A stretch of DNA of 45,595 nt from Methanobacteriota archaeon (GTDB lineage Archaea; Thermoplasmatota; Poseidoniia; Poseidoniales; Poseidoniaceae), in NCBI GenBank assembly GCA_002729095.1, contig PBWC01000067.1:1-45595 (forward strand), given 5' to 3'. The notes below the pieces were generated by a model. The model did no database searches. It had not been told where the DNA came from and saw nothing but the letters and a program-made list of their open reading frames with translations. The stretch's first letter is position 1, and each line of letters opens with the position of its first letter. Below are positions 19,182-27,694 of the stretch, one piece after another. A program made the position numbers and the translations under genes.

Positions 19182-19236
19182 ACCCGTCGAGACTATTTCA
19201 ACACATCAAACCTTTCATTAAATTCGATATTATTTG

Positions 19237-19244
19237 TTATAATT
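19237..19244 (+). promoter_or_regulatory. Candidate TATA box for aIF2-beta
   Basis: TTATAATT about 45 nt upstream of ATG 19286. Confidence 0.4.
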
Positions 19245-19285
19245 AATCCCAAAGGCTTCAAGAATGGATGACATAAGGCCCTAAC

Positions 19286-19696
19286 ATGGGAGACTTTGAT
19301 TATGAGACCTTGCTTGACCGTGCTCAAGAGAACATCCCGAAAAATTTGTCCTCTAAATCTAGGTGGAGGCTACCAGAACCACAGATTCTAATCGAAGGTT
19401 CAAATACGATTTTTAGAAATTTTAACGAAGTTGTATCAATGATGGATAGAGATGAAAACCATGTCTACCAATATATCCTTAACGAGTTGGGTACCTCTGG
19501 TTCTAGAGATGGCCCTAGGGCACGATTTAAGGGAAGAATTCCTCCAAAAAGGATTAAGAAAACCATTGCAAATTATGTCAATGCTTACATTAAATGCGTA
19601 CAGTGCAAATCACCAGATACTATGTTCATAAAAGAAGACAGAACTACACTATTGAAGTGTCAGGCTTGTGGTGCAACTCGGCCAGTTAAGTTATGA
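19286..19696 (+). CDS. Translation initiation factor aIF2 beta subunit
   Basis: DYETLLDRAQ...IEGSNTIFRNF...HVYQYILNELGTSG...C-terminal zinc finger CVQC...CQAC. Confidence 0.96.
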   Translation: MGDFDYETLLDRAQENIPKNLSSKSRWRLPEPQILIEGSNTIFRNFNEVVSMMDRDENHVYQYILNELGTSGSRDGPRARFKGRIPPKRIKKTIANYVNAYIKCVQCKSPDTMFIKEDRTTLLKCQACGATRPVKL

Positions 19697-20284
19697 TTAC
19701 TCTAGGAAGCGAGAAATTTCTTCAATCTTTAATTTTTTAACTTTTGATTTTGCAGAACTATAGCCTGCTTTGATAAATCCAATTATCTCTTCTTGCTCTG
19801 AATCTATAGAAATAATTCTGTAAGTTTCCTCATCTCTAGTAATTGAGCCAGTAGACCATTGAGATGAAACATCATTATCCCATAATGAAAGTACGAGATT
19901 ATGTAATGCGCAAACAGTTGCAGCATAGTCTTCTTTTTCACGAAATTTATCCAATTCATTTCTTTTTGAAGTAATTGCTATCAACAGTGGAGCATCAATA
20001 ATCTTTTGAATCGCTTTATCACGACCCTTTTGAAGATCAGAGGATCCAATTCTAGCCGATTTTAAATCCGCTAGTTTTTCAATTGTTGGAATTAGTTTTT
20101 TCCTGGTACTTTCTCCAATGATATAGAATTTCCATGGGTTAGTATGTTTATGACATGGTGCTTGAGAAGCAGCGTACAAAGCCTGTTGTAAAATCGAATC
20201 ACTGATTGGTTTTTTCTCAAAACTATACGCAGTTCTTCTAGTTGTCAAAATTTCTTGAAAATTTGACATCTCTTCACCTTTCAA
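19697..20284 (-). CDS. Nitroreductase family protein
   Basis: ILTTRRTAYSFEKKPISDSILQQALYAASQAPCHKHTNPWKFYIIG N-terminal nitroreductase motif. Confidence 0.88.
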   Translation of the reverse strand: MKGEEMSNFQEILTTRRTAYSFEKKPISDSILQQALYAASQAPCHKHTNPWKFYIIGESTRKKLIPTIEKLADLKSARIGSSDLQKGRDKAIQKIIDAPLLIAITSKRNELDKFREKEDYAATVCALHNLVLSLWDNDVSSQWSTGSITRDEETYRIISIDSEQEEIIGFIKAGYSSAKSKVKKLKIEEISRFLE

Positions 20285-20630
20285 TCTGATCTATCTTAGC
20301 AGCTAAAATGAAATCAGATTCTGTAAGGCCATCTATTTTATGCGTCCAAATCAAAACTTTTACTCTGCCCCAGGATAATTGGAAATCAGCATGATGGGCT
20401 TCCTGTTCACAAACATCTCCAGCATCGTTGACAAATTGAAGGGCGGAAACAAAGTCTGGGAATTTGAACACTTTCTCAATATGATGTTCGTGAAGACATT
20501 TCCAATCTTCATCGATTTGTTTCAACAATTTTTCAATTTCATCATTGCCTAAGGGAGGGACCCCTCCCTCACAAGGAATGCATCTCTTTTCTGTCAAAGA
20601 AATATAATCATCCCCATAAGTGTGTGTCAT
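20274..20630 (-). CDS. Pterin-4a-carbinolamine dehydratase (4a-hydroxytetrahydrobiopterin dehydratase)
   Basis: KRCIPCEGGVPPL...KVFKFPDFVSALQFVNDAGDVCEQEAHHADFQLSWGRVKVLIWTHKIDGLTESDF. Confidence 0.93.
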   Translation of the reverse strand: MTHTYGDDYISLTEKRCIPCEGGVPPLGNDEIEKLLKQIDEDWKCLHEHHIEKVFKFPDFVSALQFVNDAGDVCEQEAHHADFQLSWGRVKVLIWTHKIDGLTESDFILAAKIDQIER

Positions 20631-21051
20631 CAAGACCTTTACTCTCTTTCTCTACTTTTTCATGCAGATTAGAACGTCTCTTCATGTCCTGTCTTTCGAA
20701 TGCAAGTAATTCTTTGTCATCGATGTACGCTGGCCTAGTGTGGGCGATTAATACAATTTTAACAATTACATCCCTGGCGATAAAATTATTTTTTCCATCC
20801 TCTGAAAGAATTTCAATACTGGACTTTCCAGATGAAAGTAACCTTCCTCTAATCCATGTATCTTCTCCATTATTGAACGCTCTAGCATCTAGTTGTACTT
20901 CTACCAAGTCATCTTTGCGAAGCCCATGCCGCCTTTCAAGTAAATCTCCAGTATTCTTTCCTTCAACATCAGACAGGTTAGGTGAACCCATATCTTCCCA
21001 AAGCGGAACAGCCCAATCTGGTAATTCAATGCCACTCTTTTTCTTCGCCAT
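20608..21051 (-). CDS. Hypothetical small protein, possible beta-barrel segment
   Basis: ORF of 147 aa, strand-consistent with and overlapping the PCD gene; no family recognised. Confidence 0.6.
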   Translation of the reverse strand: MAKKKSGIELPDWAVPLWEDMGSPNLSDVEGKNTGDLLERRHGLRKDDLVEVQLDARAFNNGEDTWIRGRLLSSGKSSIEILSEDGKNNFIARDVIVKIVLIAHTRPAYIDDKELLAFERQDMKRRSNLHEKVEKESKGLDDTHLWG

Positions 21052-21169
21052 GGTTAGACCACTAGGCTAGGCTACTTGAACCTCGCTCCTAATCAAAAAT
21101 CGATTTTATGTTAAAAATACTACCAAGTCTTCTTGAAGTGTTAACCGCTGGATAATTTTGGGGAGTAGT

Positions 21170-22288
21170 ATGAAAGTTTCTTGGCGTACTCTTCCAACAG
21201 TGTTACTGGAGGATGAAATATTAGACAAAGCATTCTCAAGAGCAAAGAAAGCTGCGGATAGGGTTGATGATTCTGACAGAACCTTTCGTGTCAGAAAACA
21301 GATGAACAGAATGGTACAAACTGCTGCAGACATTATCTCCACAAGTCTGATGGATACTGTAAACACGTGGCCATCATTAGATCAATCTCCAAGATTCGAT
21401 GTTTCAATGATTGATGCATGTGTAGGTTGTGACGATTATAGACACCATCTATCCATTTTACAATGGGGTTCAAAGCAAGTTCTAAACATTGCAGGACAAA
21501 ATTCCAAGAAAATCATTAGAACGGGTAGAATAGAGCTGATGCATGAAGCCAGAAGAGAAGCATACGGTCGTATCTCATCGATTATGAGAAGAGTTAAACC
21601 ATCGTTAGAGTGGTTAAATGAATCTAGAGAAGTTCTCAAAAGACTACCAACCATTGACCAAGTTTTGCCCTGTGTAGTAATTTGTGGAGCACCAAATGTT
21701 GGTAAATCGGCATTCATTTCAGCATTAAGTTCGGGTAACATGGAAGTAAATCACTATCCGTTTACTACTAAGCAAATTCACGTTGGACATTTCACCCACA
21801 GAAGGCTTCAATATCAACTAGTAGATACACCTGGGTTGCTTGATAGACCAATGGAAAAAAGAAATGATATTGAATTACAAGCCATATCTGCATTGGAGCA
21901 TTTAGGCTCTTTAGTATTATTTTTAATAGACGAAAGTCAGAACTGTGGAACCTCTATAGAAGAGCAACTTAGTCTGTTAGAAGATGTAAAATATTTACTT
22001 CCTGGAACGGATTTACTTATCGTATCTTCAAAGGCAGATTTGTTAGACCCTAAACCAGAAAACTGGGAAGAGGTCAAACTCAATGAAGAGCGATGGATTG
22101 AAGATGGTTCAGAAGGAGAACCAGAACTTCCATTGCTATACGATTTCAATGGAAGAGTAACTATGTCAGCTTTGGAGAATGTAGGTATGGAATCGATGAA
22201 GTTAGAGATAGTGCGTAGAGTTAAGGACTCTAACGTATATGATCCAATGGAACTGCCAGAAGGTTGGTACCGTTCTGATTTAGAATAA
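21170..22288 (+). CDS. Nog1-family GTPase
   Basis: GAPNVGKSAFISALSSG (G1), YPFTTKQ (G2), DTPGLLDRP (G3), SSKADLLD (G4-like), with a Nog1-type N-terminal helical domain. Confidence 0.92.
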   Translation: MKVSWRTLPTVLLEDEILDKAFSRAKKAADRVDDSDRTFRVRKQMNRMVQTAADIISTSLMDTVNTWPSLDQSPRFDVSMIDACVGCDDYRHHLSILQWGSKQVLNIAGQNSKKIIRTGRIELMHEARREAYGRISSIMRRVKPSLEWLNESREVLKRLPTIDQVLPCVVICGAPNVGKSAFISALSSGNMEVNHYPFTTKQIHVGHFTHRRLQYQLVDTPGLLDRPMEKRNDIELQAISALEHLGSLVLFLIDESQNCGTSIEEQLSLLEDVKYLLPGTDLLIVSSKADLLDPKPENWEEVKLNEERWIEDGSEGEPELPLLYDFNGRVTMSALENVGMESMKLEIVRRVKDSNVYDPMELPEGWYRSDLE

Positions 22289-24085
22289 TTACATTCTTTC
22301 CAAGGGAGTAATACCTAACCCTTCCATTCCTGATTTAAGAAATCCAGATGCTAATTGAGATATTTGGAGGTACATTTCATTTACCTCACCAGACTCAATA
22401 ATCTTACAATCACGATAAAAGCCATTGAAACAAGTTGCTAGATTAAGAATTTGATTTGCAAAAAGGTTGGGCCGAGATTGCTCAACTGAACGCAGTAAAA
22501 CGTCATTCTGAATAGCCATGCATCTTAGTAAGTCAATTAGTGAATCAGGAAGTTCGTCTGTAATATCATCAAACAATATTCCTTTTTGGCAAATTAGTTC
22601 TACATCCAAGCCTAGTTCAGCACACCTTTTTGCTATAGAACGTGCTCTTGTACTGCTATACATAATAAAAGGAGCAGAACCTGCCTCAAAAGCTAAGGCC
22701 TCTTCCCATCTGAAAGTGAATCCTTTGTCTGGACTTACTTTAATTATATTGAAGCGAATTGCGGAACTTCCAACAGCTTCGGCGATTTCACTTACTTGGT
22801 CCTCATTGTATTCATTTCTTAGTTGTCTTACTATCTGTTCTGCATGCTCTTTTGCTTCTTCAAGCAAGTCATCCATGAACACTACATTACCTTTTCTGGT
22901 AGACATTTTCCCCTCAGGAAGTTTGATGAATGAATAGAATAAAACCTCAGGTACCTTATGACCTAATTCTTTGAGGGTTAGCCCAACTTGCCTGGCCTGC
23001 AGTTTATGATCTTCTCCCAACACGTTGATCAATTCATCACATTGACTCCATTTCCAAATATGATAGGCAATATCTCTAGTAGCATAAAGAGATGAACCAT
23101 CACCTCTTTTGAAGTAGAACTCAGTCTTTCCTTTTAGGCCTCTGGAACCTAGGTCGAGATACTCTGCACCATTATCAGCAACCCCGTGAATGTCTAATTC
23201 CGATAGCGCTTTCATCAATTTTTCTACATCACCATTAGTGACGAACATTGATTCCTTGGTAAATTCATCAAACTCAATTCCTAGACGTTTCAAGGTGGTT
23301 AGCATTCCTTCTAGTACAGGGTGGAAGGCGTTGTTGAATTTTTCCAAAACTTTATGATTACCATTTTCACTATCATGAACTAATTTAGCAATATCTAATT
23401 CAATTTGGGCACTTTCGGTTTCATCCTGCCTCAATTTTTGTGCGGCTTGGTACCATCTTACTCTGGTATGATCTGCTTTGTTTTTCCACTTTGGAGAAAT
23501 TTCATTACTATCTCGCAAAATTTCTTTGATTTGATTTTCCGATAAATTCTCAAGCGCCCATGCAAGAACTGCCACTTGCTTCCCCATATCATCAACGTAA
23601 TATTCAGCCCTCACTTCATTACCTAGAAGACGGTGTAATCTAACTAAGGTGTCTCCAAGAATTGCGTTTCTTGCTCTTCCAACGTGAAAAGGTCCATTCG
23701 GGTTAGCAGATGTGTGTTCAATTAGGACTTTCCTTCCAGTACACGGCTTACCACCGAATGCATCGCCAATTCTAATTTTGTTTGATAGTAACTCACTAAC
23801 CAACCATTTAGGATTAGCTTTGAAATTTAGATATCCGGCAGCTGAACTTATTTCACCAATCTCAGTAGTCTTTTCTATAGAGGATGCAATCTCCTCGGCA
23901 ATCGCTACTGGATTTTTTCCGAGTATCTTGGCAAATGGGAAACAGGGTAAAGATAAATCACCCTGAGAATGTTCTCTAGATGGAGTGAGCATTGATTTCC
24001 ATGAATCATCTTTTATGCCTATTTTTGAAAGAGCATTACCAAGAACTGGTTCTACATAAGATCTCAAGATTTGCATTATAATCAC
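22289..24085 (-). CDS. argS: Arginyl-tRNA synthetase
   Basis: EHTSANPNGPFHVGRARNAILGDTLVRL, EYYVDDMG, LPEGKMSTRKGNVV and C-terminal DALR-like domain. Confidence 0.97.
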   Translation of the reverse strand: MIIMQILRSYVEPVLGNALSKIGIKDDSWKSMLTPSREHSQGDLSLPCFPFAKILGKNPVAIAEEIASSIEKTTEIGEISSAAGYLNFKANPKWLVSELLSNKIRIGDAFGGKPCTGRKVLIEHTSANPNGPFHVGRARNAILGDTLVRLHRLLGNEVRAEYYVDDMGKQVAVLAWALENLSENQIKEILRDSNEISPKWKNKADHTRVRWYQAAQKLRQDETESAQIELDIAKLVHDSENGNHKVLEKFNNAFHPVLEGMLTTLKRLGIEFDEFTKESMFVTNGDVEKLMKALSELDIHGVADNGAEYLDLGSRGLKGKTEFYFKRGDGSSLYATRDIAYHIWKWSQCDELINVLGEDHKLQARQVGLTLKELGHKVPEVLFYSFIKLPEGKMSTRKGNVVFMDDLLEEAKEHAEQIVRQLRNEYNEDQVSEIAEAVGSSAIRFNIIKVSPDKGFTFRWEEALAFEAGSAPFIMYSSTRARSIAKRCAELGLDVELICQKGILFDDITDELPDSLIDLLRCMAIQNDVLLRSVEQSRPNLFANQILNLATCFNGFYRDCKIIESGEVNEMYLQISQLASGFLKSGMEGLGITPLERM

Positions 24086-25329
24086 ATCATAGGATATCTG
24101 AGAATGGCTGCTAATCCGCCGAATCCCTGTAAAAGTTGAGATCCTTCTTCAGTATCGGTGGATATGAATGAGATGGAAGAATTACCTTTTGAGGCAAGAA
24201 TTGTTAATTCATCGATTAAGGAAATATTTTCTAATTCAATAATTTCATCAGTGGAAGTGCTACATGAAGGGCATTCTGGTATTTCCTCGGTTGTGGAAAG
24301 TGTAACACTCCACTGGTGCGAACACTTTTTGCACTGTAATTTGATGGAATTTTTCCTCAACCCTTCTGAAATAAGTAGCGTATCAACAGCTCCTTGATCA
24401 AGGGCTTGTTTAATCATCATTTCACCATAGGTGGCCTTGGGAGCAGAGTTGATTAACTCTTGAAGAAAACGATTCATCATTTGTCTTTCAGCATCGAGTT
24501 CAATTTCGCCCATCAATCCGCCAGCATTGTCCACTAACTCTCTAACACCACTGTCATTAGAGTAACCTACGTCAAAAGTAGTCTTCGCTATTTTCTTGGC
24601 TATCTCATGATGGAAGTATTCATTCTTAACAACGAAATCCTTTGTTGCCCCGGGTCCTCCAATAATAATTGCTTGAATGTTATCTAAATTAGGAAGCCAA
24701 TAACTGCATGCGTGCTCAGTTGCTCTCTTGAAGAAGTTATGTGCTGCTTCTTCAATTAAGCGCTCGAAACGTTGAGCAGACTGACCACCCTGCCTGTGCT
24801 TGCCCATGATATTAGAAACAAGATGTTCTTGGACATGAATTCTTTTCCCTGAAGCAATACCATATGCTGCCTCAGCTCTGTCAATGACAAAAAGGCCGTA
24901 TGATTTTTTGTCGATTAACATATCTTCGAGTTGAGTCAATTCAAATTTTGAGTCACACCTGTATCTAAATGAAATTAAAGGTTGAGGTGGATTTTCAACA
25001 ACCACGTTTACCATTCTTGATTTATTATTACCAATTATTACAGAACCAACAAAAAGCGCTATACCATTTTCACCAGCATTTTTGAATCTATTTAGAGTGG
25101 AAATAGCCGATTCAATTGCTGCTTGAACATTTTTTCTAGTTCCCTTTGATTTGATATTAGCAGCCTGTCCATGCTCATTTTGTAGCATAGTTCTAGCATC
25201 GGAAACTTGACGATCTGGAGGTATGATAATTGTCACAAGTTCAGTTCCAAAACCTTTCATCTCTCTTAATTCTTCAAGTGCCATTTTTAGACGAAGTCTA
25301 CGAGTTGAGAGTTCGGTATCATCACTCAT
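24082..25329 (-). CDS. prf1: Peptide chain release factor aRF1
   Basis: NIKSKGTRKNVQ and GKHRQGGQSAQRF (GGQ) motifs. ORF extends to 25383; GGAGG precedes ATG 25329. Confidence 0.96.
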   Translation of the reverse strand: MSDDTELSTRRLRLKMALEELREMKGFGTELVTIIIPPDRQVSDARTMLQNEHGQAANIKSKGTRKNVQAAIESAISTLNRFKNAGENGIALFVGSVIIGNNKSRMVNVVVENPPQPLISFRYRCDSKFELTQLEDMLIDKKSYGLFVIDRAEAAYGIASGKRIHVQEHLVSNIMGKHRQGGQSAQRFERLIEEAAHNFFKRATEHACSYWLPNLDNIQAIIIGGPGATKDFVVKNEYFHHEIAKKIAKTTFDVGYSNDSGVRELVDNAGGLMGEIELDAERQMMNRFLQELINSAPKATYGEMMIKQALDQGAVDTLLISEGLRKNSIKLQCKKCSHQWSVTLSTTEEIPECPSCSTSTDEIIELENISLIDELTILASKGNSSISFISTDTEEGSQLLQGFGGLAAILRYPMM

Positions 25330-25477
25330 ATTGCTTCCTCCATATCTAGGGCGTTCGCTAAAGGTCTTCAACTCTCTGTACAATTCATTTCTGCTAGTAT
25401 ATTTAATTTAATAAAAATGCAATGTTGAATAGAAATTTAGGGATATCCTCAAAGACTTGAATTATGAGGAGCAATTG

Positions 25478-26185
25478 ATGACAAAGACCCATGTTGTTGC
25501 ACTAGGGGGTAGTCTTCTTAGGCCCGAAGAGGCTGAAAAAAGACGCCAGTGGTTAGGTCAGTTACGTCAGTTAATTGTTCATCTCGAGGGCAATGAACAT
25601 CGATTATGCATTGTTGTTGGAGGCGGACTTCCTGCTAGGGAGGGAATAGAATTAGCGAAAAATATAATATCAAATTCTAATAAACTCGACCAAGTTGGAA
25701 TTGCTGCAACAAGGCTCAATGCAACAATTTTGCAGCAAATTTTCCTTGACGTAGGTTGCAATGTAGCCCATTCAATTCCAAAATCAATCGATGAATGTGT
25801 GAAATTAATGGATAATCATTCTATTGTTGTAATGGGTGGTACTGTTCCAGGACACACTACAGACGCAGTTGCTATTGCTCTGGCGAAGGATTGTGGTGCT
25901 AGAAACTGTATCATTGCAACTAATGTTCCTTATGTCTATGACAAAGATCCTAGAAAATATGATGATGCTAAACCAATGTTCGATATAAGTATTGAAGAAT
26001 TGGAAAAAATTACTGGTGTTGGAAAGATTACACCTGGTCAGTCGGCTGTAGTTGACCCAATTGCCGTTGGACTTGCAAAGCAATTTTCTATAGATATTGC
26101 AGTACTAGATGGAAGAAATATTTCCCTGCTTGAGAGTGCCTTAGAAGGCGAAGAATTTGATGGTACGATAATTAGGAGTGTTTGA
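25478..26185 (+). CDS. pyrH: Uridylate kinase (archaeal UMP kinase)
   Basis: VVALGGSLLRPEEA, IVVGGGLPAREG, TTDAVAIALAKD, YDKDPRKYDDAKPM. ORF from TTG 25457; GAGG precedes ATG 25478. Confidence 0.9.
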   Translation: MTKTHVVALGGSLLRPEEAEKRRQWLGQLRQLIVHLEGNEHRLCIVVGGGLPAREGIELAKNIISNSNKLDQVGIAATRLNATILQQIFLDVGCNVAHSIPKSIDECVKLMDNHSIVVMGGTVPGHTTDAVAIALAKDCGARNCIIATNVPYVYDKDPRKYDDAKPMFDISIEELEKITGVGKITPGQSAVVDPIAVGLAKQFSIDIAVLDGRNISLLESALEGEEFDGTIIRSV

Positions 26186-26456
26186 AATGGTTGATGCAAA
26201 GAAAGTAAAAGAGAAGATATCAAAGGTATCAGACAGGGTATTTAGTGGTTCTAGAAACAATCCTCACAAGCACTGCCGGATTTGTCACAAACCTATCCCT
26301 CTAAGCGCTGAACCGAGGGTTTGTAAAGACACGGAATGTATTTCAAAAAATGAAAAAGATGAGAGAAATCAAAAGCAAATGCGTCTTTGGATGTTTATCT
26401 TCTTCGGATTATTTGCCTTTAGTTTCGTGGGACCTCTGATTCTAAGTCAATTCTAA
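26178..26456 (+). CDS. DUF2116-type Zn-ribbon membrane protein
   Basis: HCRICHKPIPLSAEPRVCKDTEC zinc ribbon plus C-terminal TM. Confidence 0.8.
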   Translation: MFEMVDAKKVKEKISKVSDRVFSGSRNNPHKHCRICHKPIPLSAEPRVCKDTECISKNEKDERNQKQMRLWMFIFFGLFAFSFVGPLILSQF

Positions 26457-26968
26457 TCTTCATTATCTGCAAAATGTTCATCCATCATTTTTTCTGCTGA
26501 ACCTTTTTGTTGTTCACTAATCCCAGCAGCTCTAAGTCTGTCTCCCAATTTGTATAATTCTCTGACGGCTTCATCTATAGATTTATTTTGTTTTAGGAAT
26601 CTAATTGTTGGCCATCCACAGTCAATTATCTCAGGGTTGAGGGTATTTTCTTCAATCCAAGCAGAACAAGCACTGCTGTGACATAAAGCACTAAAATTTT
26701 CCAAATCTATCCAAAAAGTCCTTCTCGAGCAAACAGGACAATCCTTACACTCCATGGTCGACAGAACCGTCATCGCCTCTTCTCCAACACGATCAACATC
26801 CCACATTACTACACTACATTTCGTTAGTAACATTTCTTCACTCCTCTTTAGGAAGGCTCTGAGAACTTGCCAAGCAACTTCTTCAGTACTAAAGCATCCA
26901 AGGCCTAAGGTGCCTCCATCCTCTTCTACAACAGATGGTACGAAAACACGCTTCATTTCATCGACCAT
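26453..26968 (-). CDS. Hypothetical protein with CxxC / CHxxxC putative zinc site
   Basis: ECKDCPVCSRRTFWIDLENFSALCHSSAC; no family recognised. Confidence 0.6.
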   Translation of the reverse strand: MVDEMKRVFVPSVVEEDGGTLGLGCFSTEEVAWQVLRAFLKRSEEMLLTKCSVVMWDVDRVGEEAMTVLSTMECKDCPVCSRRTFWIDLENFSALCHSSACSAWIEENTLNPEIIDCGWPTIRFLKQNKSIDEAVRELYKLGDRLRAAGISEQQKGSAEKMMDEHFADNED

Positions 26969-27006
26969 AAATAACCCATTGAGTCATTTGGCTTGAAACC
27001 TCGCCT

Positions 27007-27360
27007 CTATTTGTTCCATTCAGCCTCAACTACAGCCAAACCACCTTCATGCGGTAATGGAGCATTTGGCTTCTCTATTCTAATGTTAATTTTTTCAATA
27101 ACATCATTTTCTTTCAATATCGAAATCATTTTTTCAGCCATAGTTTCCATTAATCTAATTGGCTTTGAATTAAGTAAAACAGTGTCTATTGTTTTTTGTA
27201 AATCAGCGTAGTTCACTGTTTTTGATAGGTCATCATTAATTTCATCTTTACCTATTTCAACCCTAATTGTTACATTGAATGGCTGATTCGACTCATGTTC
27301 AAAATCATATGCTCCATGCTTAGCCATGACGGTATAATTTTCTAAAGAGATAGTGAACAT
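27007..27360 (-). CDS. folB: Dihydroneopterin aldolase
   Basis: ISLENYTVMAKHGAYDFEHESNQPFNVTIRVEI...NYADL...METMAEKMI...IEKPNAPLP. ORF extends to 27408, likely ATG at 27360. Confidence 0.9.
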   Translation of the reverse strand: MFTISLENYTVMAKHGAYDFEHESNQPFNVTIRVEIGKDEINDDLSKTVNYADLQKTIDTVLLNSKPIRLMETMAEKMISILKENDVIEKINIRIEKPNAPLPHEGGLAVVEAEWNK

Positions 27361-27364
27361 AATA

Positions 27365-27655
27365 TCACTCTGCATCTCTTTCATGTACCCAAATAAGGTG
27401 ATATCCAAATTGAGTCTTTATTGGCTCAGAGGTACTGGCAATAGGTATTTTCCATACAGCTTCATCAAATTCTCGGACCATCATGCCTTTACGAAACCAA
27501 CCTAAATCTCCACCTTTCTGACTTGATGGACATGTACTTTTCTTTCTTGCCATTTTTTGGAAGTCTTTTAATTTACCAACCTTGTCTCTAATCTGAATCG
27601 CTTCGGATTTCGAGTTTACCAAGATATGAGATGCCCATGCACTTGGAGCGACCAT
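27365..27655 (-). CDS. Parvulin-type peptidyl-prolyl isomerase (PpiC-like)
   Basis: ASHILVNSKSEAIQI...SSQKGGDLGWFRKGMMVREFDEAVW...IKTQFGYHLIWVHER. Confidence 0.95.
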   Translation of the reverse strand: MVAPSAWASHILVNSKSEAIQIRDKVGKLKDFQKMARKKSTCPSSQKGGDLGWFRKGMMVREFDEAVWKIPIASTSEPIKTQFGYHLIWVHERDAE

Positions 27656-27694
27656 GTTAAGACCGAATAGATTCAGTTATTGAAACCCTCGCAA

